Under the pieces are notes generated by a model. The model saw only the letters and a program-made list of their open reading frames with translations, did no database searches and was not told the origin of the DNA. Made by a program: the position numbers and the translations under genes. Source: Fragilariopsis cylindrus CCMP1102 (lineage: Eukaryota > Bacillariophyta > Bacillariophyceae > Bacillariales > Bacillariaceae). From it: 46,811 nucleotides of DNA. This document shows positions 1-12,913 of this stretch, piece after piece (position 1 is the first letter of the stretch; every line of letters begins with the position of its first letter). The DNA lies in NCBI GenBank assembly GCA_900095095.1, contig FMBT01000572.1, positions 1 through 46,811 on the forward strand, in the 5' to 3' direction.

Positions 1-1280
1 TGTCGTCGTTGTTGGCTGTGCACTTATTCCCCTCGTAGTCGACGTTGTTGCTGAATCTGTGGATAGGGCATGAACAACATGCGGCGAAAAGCAGCATTTT
101 ATTACTACTATTGTTATTGTTATCGGCAGTAGTAGTAGTAGTAGTCTCATTTTATTTTTAAACACTTTCTCAAATCTAATTTATTCCAGACCTATATTGT
201 TCCGAGCCAATGTTCAATACTAATGATCATAGGCTTTATCAAAACGTACCGGGCTGTACAGTACTTTGTTCATACCACTGTAAGTTGTACAACAACTTTC
301 AATGATGTTTTAAAATATTCAATTTAAAATTCAAATAAAATAGTTGATTGTGACGTTTTATTTGATGTCCCTTGTTGTTCAGTCACGGTTGAATCAATAA
401 CAAGCAAGTGCGTTCCTGCTCAACAAAGCTGACATTATTACGTATACTCTTATGTTATCAAGGTACAGTAGAAGGCCTCAGTCAAATTACTATTGTATCT
501 CTCTACTGTAGTTATTGTTGTTGAAGGCATAAATCTTACTCGTCTCATAACGAAGTTCAAATCCGTTGAGATAATTTTTTTTATCATACATGCACGTATG
601 CCATTGACTGTGTTTGTTTATTGTTTAAATGAAAAAGACTTACACTCTCGAGTCAATTGCTGTTGAAACTGAGTCAGTCATGCTTTTTAAACAAAAAATC
701 ATGATCCTACATATTAGCGATGGTGCTGACGCGAATCAAATGCCATCTGTTGTGGTTATATAATATTCGACCGTTTTTTTTTCATACTAAACGTAGAGGT
801 GGAGCGCGATAATGATACTTCGTACTCCGTGCACCCGCTAACTTTAGCGCGCGCTAGCTACGTTGAGGGATTTAACACGATGATAAAAGAAGCGTTGAGA
901 GTGCGCATGCGGTGGCCATACTAAGCATAATAATACACCGGTTAGCTACGAAGAAGCGGAGTTTCCTCGATCCATTGCTTCTTTTACACTTTCATCTACC
1001 GATTTGTACCGTAATCGACGAGTGAGAGAAAAGTGGCGAGTAGCATTTAATTTTCTTTACATCTGATGCACGACCATTATTTATTTTTCTTCGGTTGCTT
1101 TCTTCACACACAAAAAAGGAAAGAGATTCGACTACAGTACCGGTTCATTCAAACTCGATCTCGAGGCGTACCGTGTAGTCATACAAGTGTGATAATCAGG
1201 ATACTTACTTTGTAACAAATAAGTGAATTGAATTGCAGAGTATACGAATAAAAAGACATTCAAGCTATATTCAAAATAAA
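1..1280. other. Intergenic region, no confident gene
   Basis: No supported gene. Bases 2-73 on the plus strand are open and read as a hydrophobic stretch ending in TGA, so they could be the last codons of a gene lying to the left, but 24 codons are too few to judge. Four copies of the heptamer TACAGTA/TACTGTA occur at 257, 464, 504 and 1133. The last few hundred bases are presumably the promoter and 5' leader of the monooxygenase gene. Confidence 0.5.
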
Positions 1281-3293
1281 ATGATTAACGATGCGAGTAG
1301 TAGTACTCGTGACGACGACGAATCTACGATGGCTCCTACACTACCACCACCAACAGTTTGTGTAATTGGTGGTGGACCGGGTGCCATGTTTTTTTGTCAT
1401 TCACTGGAAACACAAAAGAATCTGTTGATAGATCAGGGAGAAGATATTAGTTCCTTCCCAACCATTGTGAAATGTTTTGAACGATCCTCTGGTCCCGGTG
1501 GAGTTTGGCGTTCCGATCGTACTCATGGAGATAATAAAAAAGACGAAGTGAAGAGGAATGAGAATGAGAACATTTCATTATCGTCTGACAACATTGCTGC
1601 TGTAACTGCAGCAACTGCCATAACGATGGACGTCGATAATAATCATATCAATATCAAACTTGTTCTTCCTTCGACTTCTACTTCGACTGAGGACGAAGAA
1701 GTGGAACTATTGTCAGCAACCGTTCCGCCATCGTTGACCTCGTCTTCTTCGTCGTCATCTCTTACAGCAATAGAGACAGTAGAAGGAGTAGAGGCAGTAG
1801 AAGCAGTAGAAGCAGTAGTGGGAGTACAAGTAGATGCAGTAGTGGGAGTAGTAGAAGTTGGAACAGATGCAGAGGATGCGAAGAAAGACGAAAATTCCTC
1901 ATCCGACAGAATCAATATGTATTCTGCATTGTGGACCAATGGTCAAAAGGAAGCATTTGAATTTTATGATTATACGTTTGTTGATCATTTTGGGTGTGAT
2001 ATTGCCTCCAAGTTACCCACCTACCTACCACGATCGATTGTTTTGGATTATTTAATAGCACGTGTGACACACAAATGTCCAGATTTTTTCCAAAAATATT
2101 TTTCCTTCCATACCTCTGTCATCAATGTGAAATATTTGGAACATAAACATGATGAACATGATCTTAGTACTGATGATGATGAAGATACAAGTACGAGTAC
2201 AAGTACTAATAATAAGAAATTTCAAGTAACAATACGTAATGAATTAACTGGTTTAATATCAATGGAATATTATGATAAATGTATCTGGGCGGGTGGTAAT
2301 GAAGGTCATCCTTACATACCTGAAACAACAAAACAACTATTTACTAAACATTCGAATGGTCATAATAGTAATACTAATGAAGGCAACAACAACAATAATA
2401 ATAGTAATAGGACAACAGCAGCAGTAGGACCAACAGTACCACCAGCTGTTATTGTTGCATCTCCAGCCGCCACGACCACAGGTGGTGTGGAACTGAGAGA
2501 TTTGAAAAAACAGAAAGTAGATCAGACAGTACTACTGTTTCCCGATGCGGAACAACAGCAAGCTGCCGTCACCTCGGATTTCGAAGACGACGGCAACAAC
2601 AGGACCAATAGTCAGGAGAAGAAGACTACAAATAGTAGTAGTACTAGTAGTACAAACAGTAGTAGTCCACCTCTACGAATTGTTCATTCAAGTGATACAT
2701 CTAACTTTAAGGATGATGTATATCAAAAAAATGTCCTCATAATTGGTGGTAATTTATCGGCTGAAGATTTAACATTAATGGCCATTAAGGAAGGTGTGAA
2801 TCATGTATATATAACATGTAGAGGTGCAAAAGATGATGAAACTGCAGTTGTTACAACTACATCCCGATGGCCATATGATAAAGTTACAATCCATCAGGAA
2901 ACGTGTGTCACAAATGTTAGTGTTTGTAATGAAATTACACTCACAAAAGTTGAACATTGTCCAATCAAACGTAAATATGTATTATTTGATGAGAAAGACT
3001 ACGAAAAAGTAAACGAAGCAGGCCCAATTGTATTAGATAACATTGATACAGTTATTTTTTGTACTGGATATGAACCTAATTTTAATATGTTAGACGATAA
3101 TTTACATCCCTATAGTAAAAACAACGAGAGTCGAAATGCTAAATTTAATGCTCCCAAAAATTGGACGATGCATCCTTCTACTACAACAACAAGTGATGAC
3201 GATCAGAAAATGAATGAAGGCAAAGATGAACATGATACCGATACCGATAGAGACGACGACGACGATGAATCGTCATCCTCAGAATCGTCATCA

Positions 3294-3326
<33 letters not shown>

Positions 3327-4278
3327 TCATCAGATGACGATGATGAAGAAGATTATGATATTGAAGAATATTTACAATCATTATACCACAAGTTATCAAA
3401 ATTATATCTTGGAAAGAATTATAAACAAATTGAAAATAATATTATACCTACTACTAGTAGTAGTAGTGAAGATAATGGTACCGGGGGTGGTATATTCGCA
3501 TATGAACTATATGGTGCAGAACATCCACACACATTATATCGTGGTATATTTTCAATACCCAATCCTAATATGATGTATATTGTTAATAAATGCACAGATG
3601 GTCCATTAATGGAAATAGATGTTACATCATGGATAATTGCTAAAGTTATAACAACATCCTCATCCTCATCCTCCAAAAAACAACAACACGCACTACCAAA
3701 AACTAAACAAGACATGATAAATGAAAATTTAGCTGTGAATTTAGAATGTATGAAGTCACCAATATCACGTTATGAAATGGATCCATCGTATGTACACGCT
3801 ATTAATAAAACATATGATCCTGTAACAGATAAACATCCTAAAGAAGAACAGATAGAAAAAGCATATGCAAAACTAGCGGATGAAGAATATTCTTATCCTC
3901 TATTTTTATTAGGTCAATATATGATCGAATATAATTATCCTATTAGTTTTATTCAAGTATATAATACTGGGGTAGTGGTAATGATAATAGTGAAACGAAA
4001 ACAATCACGACGACGACTACGGGAAAAAAACTTCCTATTGTTGGAGTAAATATTGTAAAACGATGGTTTGGAAAGGTGATAAGGAAAGCGGTCGTGCACG
4101 AGCTCATGTTGATAAGTATCATAATCATGGTAGTAGTGATGATGAAAATGAAAAAAACAACAACAACGAAGTACCATTCTGGAGAACATTCCGTGATCAT
4201 CCAAGTATAGATAACTTTGTTTCCCATTTTACTGGTATTAAATCTGTACCATTAGGACCTAAAAGTGGTTTGATCTAA
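1281..4278 (+). CDS. Flavin-containing monooxygenase-like protein, frame broken near the 3' end
   Basis: Predicted FAD- and NAD(P)H-dependent oxygenase of the flavin-containing monooxygenase family; the substrate cannot be told. The FAD-binding GGGPG motif is at residues 31-35, a second Rossmann motif (IIGGNLSAED) at about 487-496, and the family hallmark FCTGY at 593-597. Low-complexity inserts rich in Ser, Asp, Asn and Thr sit between these blocks, making it far longer than a typical 450-550 aa member. The start is the ATG at 1281; an upstream in-frame TTG is not credible. The original frame stops at 4047-4049, but conserved-looking C-terminal sequence (RTFRDHPSIDNFVSHFTG) follows in another frame to 4278. 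The frame moves once near the G run at 3969-3972 and again near 4072, each consistent with one missing base. A 127-nt intron (3957-4083) is a weaker alternative because its acceptor is poor. Confidence 0.8.
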
Positions 4279-5307
4279 ATGAGAATGATAAACTTTGGTA
4301 GAATACTTAAGTTGGTACGTTGGTAGGTAGGTATATGAGGAATTTGATATTGATCTCTTTGTGAATGAGTGATGGGAAGGGAGGACATTACTATACAGTA
4401 GTAGTAGAACTAAAAGAAATAAAATATACAGCTTTAGTATAAATCCTTGCACCGTAATTTAACAGTACTGTAGGCATATTCGAATCATAACATGGAACAA
4501 TAAGCATTCTGATGATGATATGCATGCTGCTGCTGATGATGATCATGCTGTTGACGACGACGACGACGATTACGGTGATGATATTGATGCTGTCATTGCC
4601 ATTGTTCTATTGCTACCATCATTTCTGTTGCTACTGTCATGATGATGAAAAGACTCAGCAGTCCCTGGGTGGTATTATGTTTACTATTAAATGAATGGAT
4701 TAAAAATGTTCCACCATGGTGATTTATAGAAGTAGAATTAGTAGAGATATCCTTTTTATTCGTTTTTTGTCTTCTCATTACGATTGCTATTGTTCTGATC
4801 AGCGACCATTTCTTCCTATATTAATGCTTGCTGCATCATATATGTTTTGGTTTTATTCCCTGTTGTTGTTGTACATCATAATTTTAAGGTTACTTCTTGC
4901 ATCATTCGCCGGCCGGTACCGGATGCTCTAACAGGACCATCTTCCGTTTCAAGGGTTGAAAAAGTTCTACCAAAAAAATAAATAATCGAATCCCCTTCAT
5001 CGCGCGAGTTCTTGAATGCACGCGCAAAAAATAAATTAGCGATTGAAACGGGAATTTACCTCGCACCCCATATCGCGCATAGTGACTGGTTAGCGACTTG
5101 TTAGACTAAACAGTATTTTTATCGATAATAGGTGCTGCTATTGAATTGTATTTTTCGGCGTGCACTATGAAACAAATTACATCTATTCAAATCTAGTTGG
5201 ATGGGATGTACACGTTGCAGTACTGTAGGTCCTAATACTGTTATTGTTATTGTTATTGTTATTGTTATTATTAATTAATATTTTCACAGTATACTATAAT
5301 TACAATA
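4279..5307. other. Intergenic region between convergent genes
   Basis: Just over 1 kb with no credible gene. It holds GAT/GAC trinucleotide runs around 4513-4590, TACWGTA heptamers at 4394 (just upstream in the 3' region), 4466 and 5221, and a short TTATTG repeat near 5240-5270. Since the flanking genes point toward each other, both 3' untranslated regions should lie here. Confidence 0.5.
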
Positions 5308-6510
5308 TTATTCTTGCATATGTTCTTTGTGACCCATTCGAAACCATAGTTTCTTGAAAAATAAACGCTCTTCCTTGCTTATTGGTATATTCTTATTCTT
5401 ATTTTTCTTTTTCTGTTTCTGTTTCTGTTTCTGCGACGATGACGGCGACGAAGATGATAACAATTGTTGTTGTCGTTCTACTACATTATTATTTTGTAGA
5501 TGATTTTGTTGTTGTTGCTGTTGTTGTTGTTGTTGTTGATAGTTCATATGTCTTTGTTGTAATTCTTGTTTAATTTTGATTGGACAATGTTCACAGTGAA
5601 ATATAAGATGATTATATAAATCAATCTTCACTTCTCGAACAAGACTACGTCGATCTTGTGGGAATATTATTATTGCTGCTGCTGCTGCTGCTTGACCACC
5701 ACCACCAGATTGCTTTGGTAATGGTATTAGACGAGATGGCGATAGTCGTTGATGATGTTGTTGTTCCTTCGTTTTTGTACTACTATTATTGTTCAAATGA
5801 CAACAACAATGAATACATGCTAATCCAACAAGACCAGTTGGTTTATTCTTTCCTGAGGATGATGTAATATTGTTCTTGAAATCTCTTTCTTGTGAATATT
5901 TAATTATTTTAACTTGGTTTAATATATAATATAAAAATGGAAACTTCTCGTCGTCGTAGTCGTCTGCGTCAAATAATAACTGGTCAGAAGTTGTGGAAGA
6001 CATCACTAACAACCGTGGTGGTGGTGGTGGTGGTGGTAGTAGACTAGTAGAATGATCGTGGTTGACACCATCATCGTCATAGTCATTGTCATCATCATCA
6101 TTAGGACCATCATAAGGACCATTACTGGATTCATCGTTATTATATGTATCTGGAACAATTCTTGTAGAAACTGCAGCAGCAGCTGCGATAGCAAACACGC
6201 CGACACTCCCTACTTGTAATAGTAGCATTATTATTCCTCCATCATGCCCGACTACGGAGACGACGATTGGAACAACAGCATCCTCATTAATAGTGCTGCT
6301 GCTGCTACTGCTACTACTACTACTACCAAAAATAGAAGAAAAAGGGACAATTTTCGTAGTTCTCGCAGTCGTCGATTTCGTGGTTTTTGAACGGATGAAT
6401 TTCGTTCGTCTCAATAATGGTGATTGTTGCTGCTGCTGCTGCAATGGCACCAGTCCTTTGCCTAGTATCGATTTAAATAATAATGTCACAGTAGCGGGTC
6501 TCGTCGTCAT
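5308..6510 (-). CDS. Hypothetical protein with a putative Cys/His zinc-binding module
   Basis: A 400 aa protein I cannot name. The N-terminus is basic and Ser/Thr-rich with a poly-Ser run (63-72). A hydrophobic Ala-rich stretch lies at about 93-114, followed by acidic and poly-Pro segments. The only well-ordered part is C-terminal: C232-x2-C235, then after a low-complexity insert H301-x4-C306-x2-C309, then poly-Gln (about 325-335) and a closing block KEERLFFKKLWFRM. I recall similar C-x2-C / H-x4-C-x2-C modules followed by an aromatic FF..LW block in many uncharacterised diatom proteins; zinc binding is inferred only from residue spacing. The start codon is ATG and the frame is uninterrupted. 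Location and function are unknown. Confidence 0.65.
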   Translation of the reverse strand: MTTRPATVTLLFKSILGKGLVPLQQQQQQSPLLRRTKFIRSKTTKSTTARTTKIVPFSSIFGSSSSSSSSSSTINEDAVVPIVVSVVGHDGGIIMLLLQVGSVGVFAIAAAAAVSTRIVPDTYNNDESSNGPYDGPNDDDDNDYDDDGVNHDHSTSLLPPPPPPPRLLVMSSTTSDQLLFDADDYDDEKFPFLYYILNQVKIIKYSQERDFKNNITSSSGKNKPTGLVGLACIHCCCHLNNNSSTKTKEQQHHQRLSPSRLIPLPKQSGGGGQAAAAAAIIIFPQDRRSLVREVKIDLYNHLIFHCEHCPIKIKQELQQRHMNYQQQQQQQQQQQNHLQNNNVVERQQQLLSSSSPSSSQKQKQKQKKKNKNKNIPISKEERLFFKKLWFRMGHKEHMQE

Positions 6511-7108
6511 GATTGATGAATCGAATGGATCGATGGAAATAGCAGCAGCGGTAGCAGTACTATAGTAGCAACTGTACTACTCCTCATCTCATTGTGAGGA
6601 TCATAATAATATCTACAAACTGCAATTATTCCATTCTCTCTCAAGACCAGCATGGACAATGTGTATGTCATCATGCAGAAATGATCATTCTTGTGCGTCA
6701 ATTGTCAAACAAAAAAATGAGAAAGAAGAAAAAAAAAGTCAGTCTTGTAGCAAGATTGAATCGTGATTGAATCCTAATATAAAAATCTTATTAATGCATA
6801 TATAACTTTTACTGGAAATCATCGGAGCTCTGTTATTTCTGCGTGTTCCACTGATTCATTTTCTACAGTACTAGCTAGTAACAGCATGCAGTGTTGTTTG
6901 TTGTTTTATCTAGCTAGATAGTTATGTAAGATGAAACTTATAAAAATATAAACGTAAAAGGCTATCGTATTGGTTGTTACTGGTAATTTAGATCACACTA
7001 CTAGTGTGCCATTGCATTGCAAGAAGAGAAGCGAAAGGAAGAACTCGAATTGAATCTACTGTAACTCTTTTTTTTAAATGGACTGGATTGTTGTCATCCA
7101 GTCAATCA
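6511..7108. other. Intergenic spacer
   Basis: About 600 bases between the end of the PDZ membrane-protein gene and the start of the zinc-finger-like gene, both on the minus strand. TACWGTA heptamers lie at 6864 and 7057. No other structure recognised. Confidence 0.5.
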
Positions 7109-10100
7109 TTATATTTCCTCACTCTTGTTTTGATTGATGAGGTATTGTTGATGGTGGTGGTGATGAGGGTCGTAAAGATCAATATCATCGACATCCTCCA
7201 CGATTCTTGAATTACTTAGGCTGCTAGCGCTACCATAACTACTATTACGCTGATGGTTGAACCCCGCCGATAATGATGATGCACCGGATGTTGCTTTTTG
7301 ATGGTGTTGTTGTCCCTTATTGTTGCTACTATTGTTATTATTATGTGCGAACGATGCAATGGGTGATAATCGATCCCGCCTCAAAATGACAATGGGCATA
7401 CTTGTACTTGTATTACGATGATAGATCGAGGATGATGATTTACCCTTTAATAGCTTCGTTACATCCGAGACTCCACTTTGTGATACATTCTTCCCATCAA
7501 TTTCAAGTAACTTATCACCCTTTTGAACTAAACCAAATAATGGGGAATATTCTTTCACGGCATATATCATCGGTCCTGTGGTCGTACTTGATTCAAGTAC
7601 AAGACCCCAATTTCCTTTTCGTGGTGCCACAAATTCCAGTCGAACAGCATCAACTTCTCTGTTGCTCTTGCTGTTAATCAATAACTCGTCCGTAAATGTA
7701 ATTGCCGATAAATTACTACTATTTTCAACTACGCGTAGATCATCGGACGTATCGGACGATTTCCGTTTGTGCCCATCGGAATCGACACTACCACCCGTAG
7801 CAAATGTTCGACTAAAAGGACTTGCGAATGAGAATGCTGATTTTCTACTGTTATCACTAGTAGGACTGGTACTGTTATTACTGTTATTTTTTCGATGACC
7901 ACCACCATTATTAGCAATACCATATCGTTCAGGTGTTGGTGGACGTTTCGGTGGTAATGAACCACGACGTCTAGAACGATGATAAGCACCAGATGATAAA
8001 TTCGCCTCGGATTGACTCCCATGCATGGCCGATGTCGGTATGGATAGACGATCAATGTTAGTGCTTGTACCGTCTGTAACTGATACTGATGCTTCTACTG
8101 CTGTTGTTGTTGGAGGAGATATAGTATCCCAAGTTCCATACAAAGATTTCTTCGCTGTCGCCGAATGCGATGGGGATGCAGTGCTTCGATCTAGATCATC
8201 GATGGCACTAAAACTATTTCTTCTTCGATGTGTTCCATCATCATCATAACTATTGGCAGTTTGGTATACTTCAACCTTTCTGGGATCTGACATCATCAAA
8301 AATTCTTCGTTGTAGTCTTCACTTAAATTAGAGACAAGATTCCGGATACCGTCAGAATCGTGTTCGTGCCCGCGTTCGTTTAGCATATGGCCATTGGTAG
8401 TAGCATCGGGTGTCTTCTTGTTCTTGTTCATGTTCTTTTTCTTTTTTATAGGCCCGAATACACCACTACCACGCTGAGCTGTCATTTCATAGGATGCACT
8501 CGAATAAGCATCGTAAAAACTTCCCCTAAATGATGTATTTGGACTGTCGTCGATGCCGCCGCCATTACTGCTGTTGAGGCTGTTGAATTGACTACCACTA
8601 TTATTACTATTACTATCACTTCTTTTTGCTGTGGTAGCGTTAGTTGATCTACGAAGCAAATGTTCACGAAATTCGGATGCGAATTTATCAAGTGCTTTCG
8701 CTTTTTCTTGTGACGAAGGCGGAAGAGGAGTGCCATTCCTGATCCCACTTGCAACAGTACTTGTGGAATTCTTTGCCAATGATATAGGTGTATTCAAATC
8801 TGAAATGTCAATATCATCATTACTAACATCGATGTTATCAATAATAATCATTGGTGGTAAGACACTCGCATACATATTAAATCCACTATCATCATCATCA
8901 TCATCGGACGAATCAACATCATTTATGCCATCAATCGCGTCTTCACCACCAATTCCTATGGTCGGTATAATATGGTTCTTGCTGTTATTATTCATTATAG
9001 AATTATCCGATCCATCACTCATCGGCGAAACAAGAGTATCTCGTAATATCCCATCACCGATAACATCAAGACTCTTTCGTGATAGCTTTCCTCCTTCGAT
9101 GGCAAATAAGTCGTCACTATATCGTGAACTATCCCTTGTTCTTTCTGTATTATTTAGACGATGATCGTCTGGCATATACTCACTATTATAAGTATCTTCA
9201 TGCAACTCTTCTTCGTCATTTTTACTTTCTTCTGTATCAGGATCTGATGATGCTTTACTACGACTCATATTTAAACTCAATGAAGCTAAGATTCGTTCAA
9301 GGTAACTTCCTCCTCCCTGCTCGCCATTATTACTACCATCAGGTCTAGCACCACCATTAGATACCTTAGTGACTGATGGATTCGTCATTTGTTTGCCTAC
9401 TTCTTTTTCTACATTATCATTATCATCAAAAAATCGACCACTACCAGCGTCATCATCATTATTGGCTGCTAATGGTGTAGCATTACGACCACCAGTACCA
9501 CCAATTTGTGAACTTTGATAAAAAGGGACCCAACGTTTTGGCTCTTTAAAGTATCTATGATAGACACACGAGCCTAAGAAAAAACCAAATACAAGGATCG
9601 GCACGAGAAACGAAATAGTTGTAGTAAACTTTGTATTGCTCTCCTTTTCGTCATCTTCATCGATGCCATCATCCGATAAGATATCTTCTTCCGCAGTTTC
9701 CATTGCAGATGAAACGGAAGCATACCTGTATTGTCAATGTAGCAGCAGTCAAGGAAGAGAGTGGGATAAAGTGGGACATTTGTTCAGTGATTTATTGAGT
9801 AAGAGAAAGTGTGATTATACAAACAACAGACAAAATTCGGTACAGTACAGTACAGTACAGTATGACGTACATGAAGAAACCACCAATCGATGATCGTTGT
9901 AATTCACGTGTAAAATCAATACTATCTATACCTAATACAATAAGTTCGGACATCGTATCTGGATTCATCCCAATTAAAAATCCTTCAAATGTTATAATCA
10001 CATCTAATGCCTGATCAGTTCTAATAATACTTGAACCACTACCCCATGACTGTTTTTTCAAACGGTTTAAATCTGACGATGTTGTTCCTTCGCCTGAAGA

Positions 10101-12050
10101 TTTTTGTGCTATTCTTCGACTTCGAAGTGATCTACTATTATTATTCTCGATTCGACCGGTTGCTACATCGATATCAACATCGATATCAACATCTGCATCA
10201 CTATCACTCTCACTATTATCATCATCTGTATCTTCCACTAAATTTTGAGATGTTAAAACAATATTTTCAATTTCAAACATTAAAATATCACCAACAACAA
10301 CATCATCATTCAGGAAATCATCTTGTTCAATTTTGTATTCGAATGAATCATCACCACCATCACCAACATCTTTTATATTTCCATTATTTGTATTATTTTT
10401 ATCGACATTATTACTACTATCACCAGTCGTCGTCAACGACGACGACGACGACGACGATGAGTCTTTGTTATTATCATTACTACTACTTTCATCACTCTCA
10501 CTACTACCACCAGTATTGGAACTAGAACCAGAATTACCACTACTACCACCAATATAGGCACGGACAAAATCTTCGACGTACTGTAATGCAAAGTCTGATA
10601 AGGAATCGACATCGGAGGGATCCATAAATCCGGAGACACGTGAGATACGAAATGAGACGGGTGCCGAAAAGATGGAAAAGGAATCACATTCAATATTACA
10701 TGTCTGGGGACAACTATTGACCAACTCTTGTAATTCCGTTATGTTTAAACCAACAAATCTCCATGCTAAACAATTTGTATTGGTATGTGCAGCACATGTT
10801 AAATTATTAATTGGACTACGATACTCTACTAAATCATGACATAATTCAGTTGGAGTAGTAGTTGGTACCAATGATGGTTGATCGGTGGGCATCATTGATG
10901 GATAATCAGATGGTAGAACAGATGGTTGATCTGTCACTGGTAATGTTGGTGGATAGGATAACGTTGGTGAAAGGGATGGTTCTTTTGTGGGTGGAATGGT
11001 TGGATAGGGTGTAATTGTTGGTTCAATTGTTATTATTACTGCTTCTAGTGCCTCCAATGCTTGTGAAGCATTACTAGCAAGTGCATCTATAATATCTGCA
11101 TTCACAATATCATCCCATGGGACATCATCTTCTAATATTAATAAAACTTCAGCAGCAACTTCTTCTTTAGATGGTGGTGATGTTGGTTTTTTGGTTATTG
11201 GAGGGGCTGTTATATAGTAATCATCTGCATATGGTTCATCAAAGATCATTGCCTCATCGAAGTAAGGACGTGAACTACCTTCATCGTCATCAAAATAGAT
11301 TTCAGCTTCATCAAATAATGGTCGAGATGATTCATCTTCTACTACAGGAGGAGAAGAATCATCATCTGTCCATGGAACTTCATCATCTAATATAGTAACT
11401 GAATAATCATCATCGTTATCTTCTTCTTTTTCTTCTTTTACTACTACTCTACCTTCTGGCTCATCTTCATCATCTTCATCTTCTTCTTCGCTGCCACGTC
11501 CTATATCAGAATCTCTTAATTTCTTGTAGGTATCTGGAACACGAAAATTACTACTACTTGTAGGAGGATCATTATCATTATTATTTCGTGGACGACGATC
11601 TCCTCCAAATCCATCAAAATCTATATATTTCTCAAAATCATAGTCGTCTAATTGTTCTTTTCGTCTTCGAATTTCGTCCAAATCAAGAGAGTCTATTGAT
11701 GGATTATATTTCTCAAAATCATAGTCGTCTAGTTGTTGTTCTCTTCTTCGGTCGTCCGAGTCAAGAGAGTCTATTGTTGTTGTTATTGTTGGTGTTGTCT
11801 CGAAAGTCTTCTTCTGATGTTGCTTGTGCTGCTGCTGCTGCTGCTGTTGTTGTTCGATCGCTACACAACAATACGCCATCATTAGTGACACTACTATCAA
11901 ATTTAAAATCATCATCGTCGTTGTCGTTGTCATAGAACAAAAAAGACGACTACGATAACGACATCGACATCGACGGTATCGTCGAAGTGAGGGTGACAAT
12001 TGCGTTGTTATTACTATGCTACTACTACCACTACTACTACTACCCATCAT
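7109..12050 (-). CDS. Single-pass membrane protein: Pro-Thr/Ser-repeat ectodomain and cytoplasmic PDZ domain (two exons)
   Basis: Two long open frames join through one intron (9726-9870) into a 1598 aa protein: exon 1 is 12050-9871, exon 2 is 9725-7109. The join splits a Met codon AT|G and continues in frame for seven residues before the Met that opens the second frame. From the N-terminus there is a signal peptide or anchor (about 45-64; the Met at 40 could be the true start), acidic low complexity with a duplicated RRxxQLDDYDFEKY block, Pro-Thr/Ser repeats of the kind common in secreted diatom proteins (about 340-400), a Cys-containing segment (about 402-453), and a folded-looking region interrupted by Ser/Asn and Asp inserts. 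One membrane span (about 761-781) follows, then a long disordered tail with a PDZ domain at about 1419-1509 (binding-loop region GNWGLVLE). The layout suggests a type I receptor-like or silica-vesicle-membrane-like scaffold; that role is inference. Confidence 0.78.
9726..9870 (-). other. Intron of the PDZ membrane-protein gene, carrying a TACAG tandem repeat
   Basis: A 145-nt GT-AG intron with donor GTACGT and acceptor AATACAG. Removing it keeps the frame. Close to the donor it contains four overlapping copies of TACAGTA (9841-9862), the heptamer found throughout the intergenic DNA here. Confidence 0.75.
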
Positions 12051-12913
12051 TATTTGATTTTTTTTAGTTCTTTATTTAGCACGATTAGCCGATTCAATTC
12101 AATTCGATTCAATTCAATTCAAATTGAAAAAAAGAAACTTAGCTCCTGATACCGTATTGGCTTCTTGTTAGTTGTATGATCGATGGTATATATGGTCGAT
12201 GCATGTATGTGCTTCACTCACTGTTGGTTTGTTTATCCGACACTGTAAGTGCATTGCTTTGCTATAATGTTTTGCGGTAGTTACGAAAAAAAAATATATA
12301 TATATCCCTTTTGGCTGTGCCGTGTTGTTTGTCTCATTCTTTTTCTCAAGAAGAAGATGAAGATTCGACATAAATACAGACCATAAAAGTTGCCGCTTCG
12401 AAACTACCGTTATCATCGCTGTTTCATGTGTGGGTCCTCCGCTGTTTCATGTGTGTGGGTGTCAGTTTTTCATAACTTAGTTAGGTTGAAAAAAATGAGA
12501 CGGACATGTACTTAAGTACAATGTAACGGCTCTTTACACAACAAATATTCCGCTTCTTTACCCATGCATCATGGAATAATTAATTCAATCACACGTACAA
12601 CATTATTTGTTTGAAATATGCGGGTACAAACTATCCAATAAAAGTTCATTCACGAAAGCTGCGCGTTATCGATCGAGGCGGGGGGGCAGGGCCATTTCAT
12701 TTGTATTTGATCTCCTCACTATTCGCTTTTCTCGCAAAACAGGAATAATTAATTAATGGGAAAGCGAATTCTTGTAAAATCCGTTACTTGTACAGTAACT
12801 TCCGTTTTCTTTTTGTAGTTGTTTCTTTCGTTCTTTCTTTCTTTCTTTCTTTCTTTCAACATTGCAGAATACAATTCAACACAAACACGAAGAACAAATA
12901 CAATACATAGACC
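12051..12913. promoter_or_regulatory. Divergent intergenic region (shared promoter zone)
   Basis: 863 bases between two genes that start in opposite directions, so both promoters should lie here. Visible elements are AATTCAATTC-type repeats at about 12090-12126, a TACAGTA at 12791, and a long pyrimidine tract of CTTT repeats at about 12826-12857, some 60 bases before the kinase ATG. No TATA box can be assigned. Confidence 0.45.

Noticed and set aside
541-580. GTTCAAATCC, like a tRNA T-loop
   Set aside because: The flanking bases do not form a T-stem or an acceptor stem, so no tRNA is called. No other tRNA or rRNA was found.
4512-4931. Short plus-strand frames rich in Met, Leu and Ile
   Set aside because: Translations of trinucleotide and AT-rich sequence; no start context or family resemblance.
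5513-6430. CAG/GTT trinucleotide arrays considered as mobile or CRISPR-like repeats
   Set aside because: They encode Gln, Ser and Asn runs within frames and are ordinary coding microsatellites. No spaced direct repeats of CRISPR type were seen.
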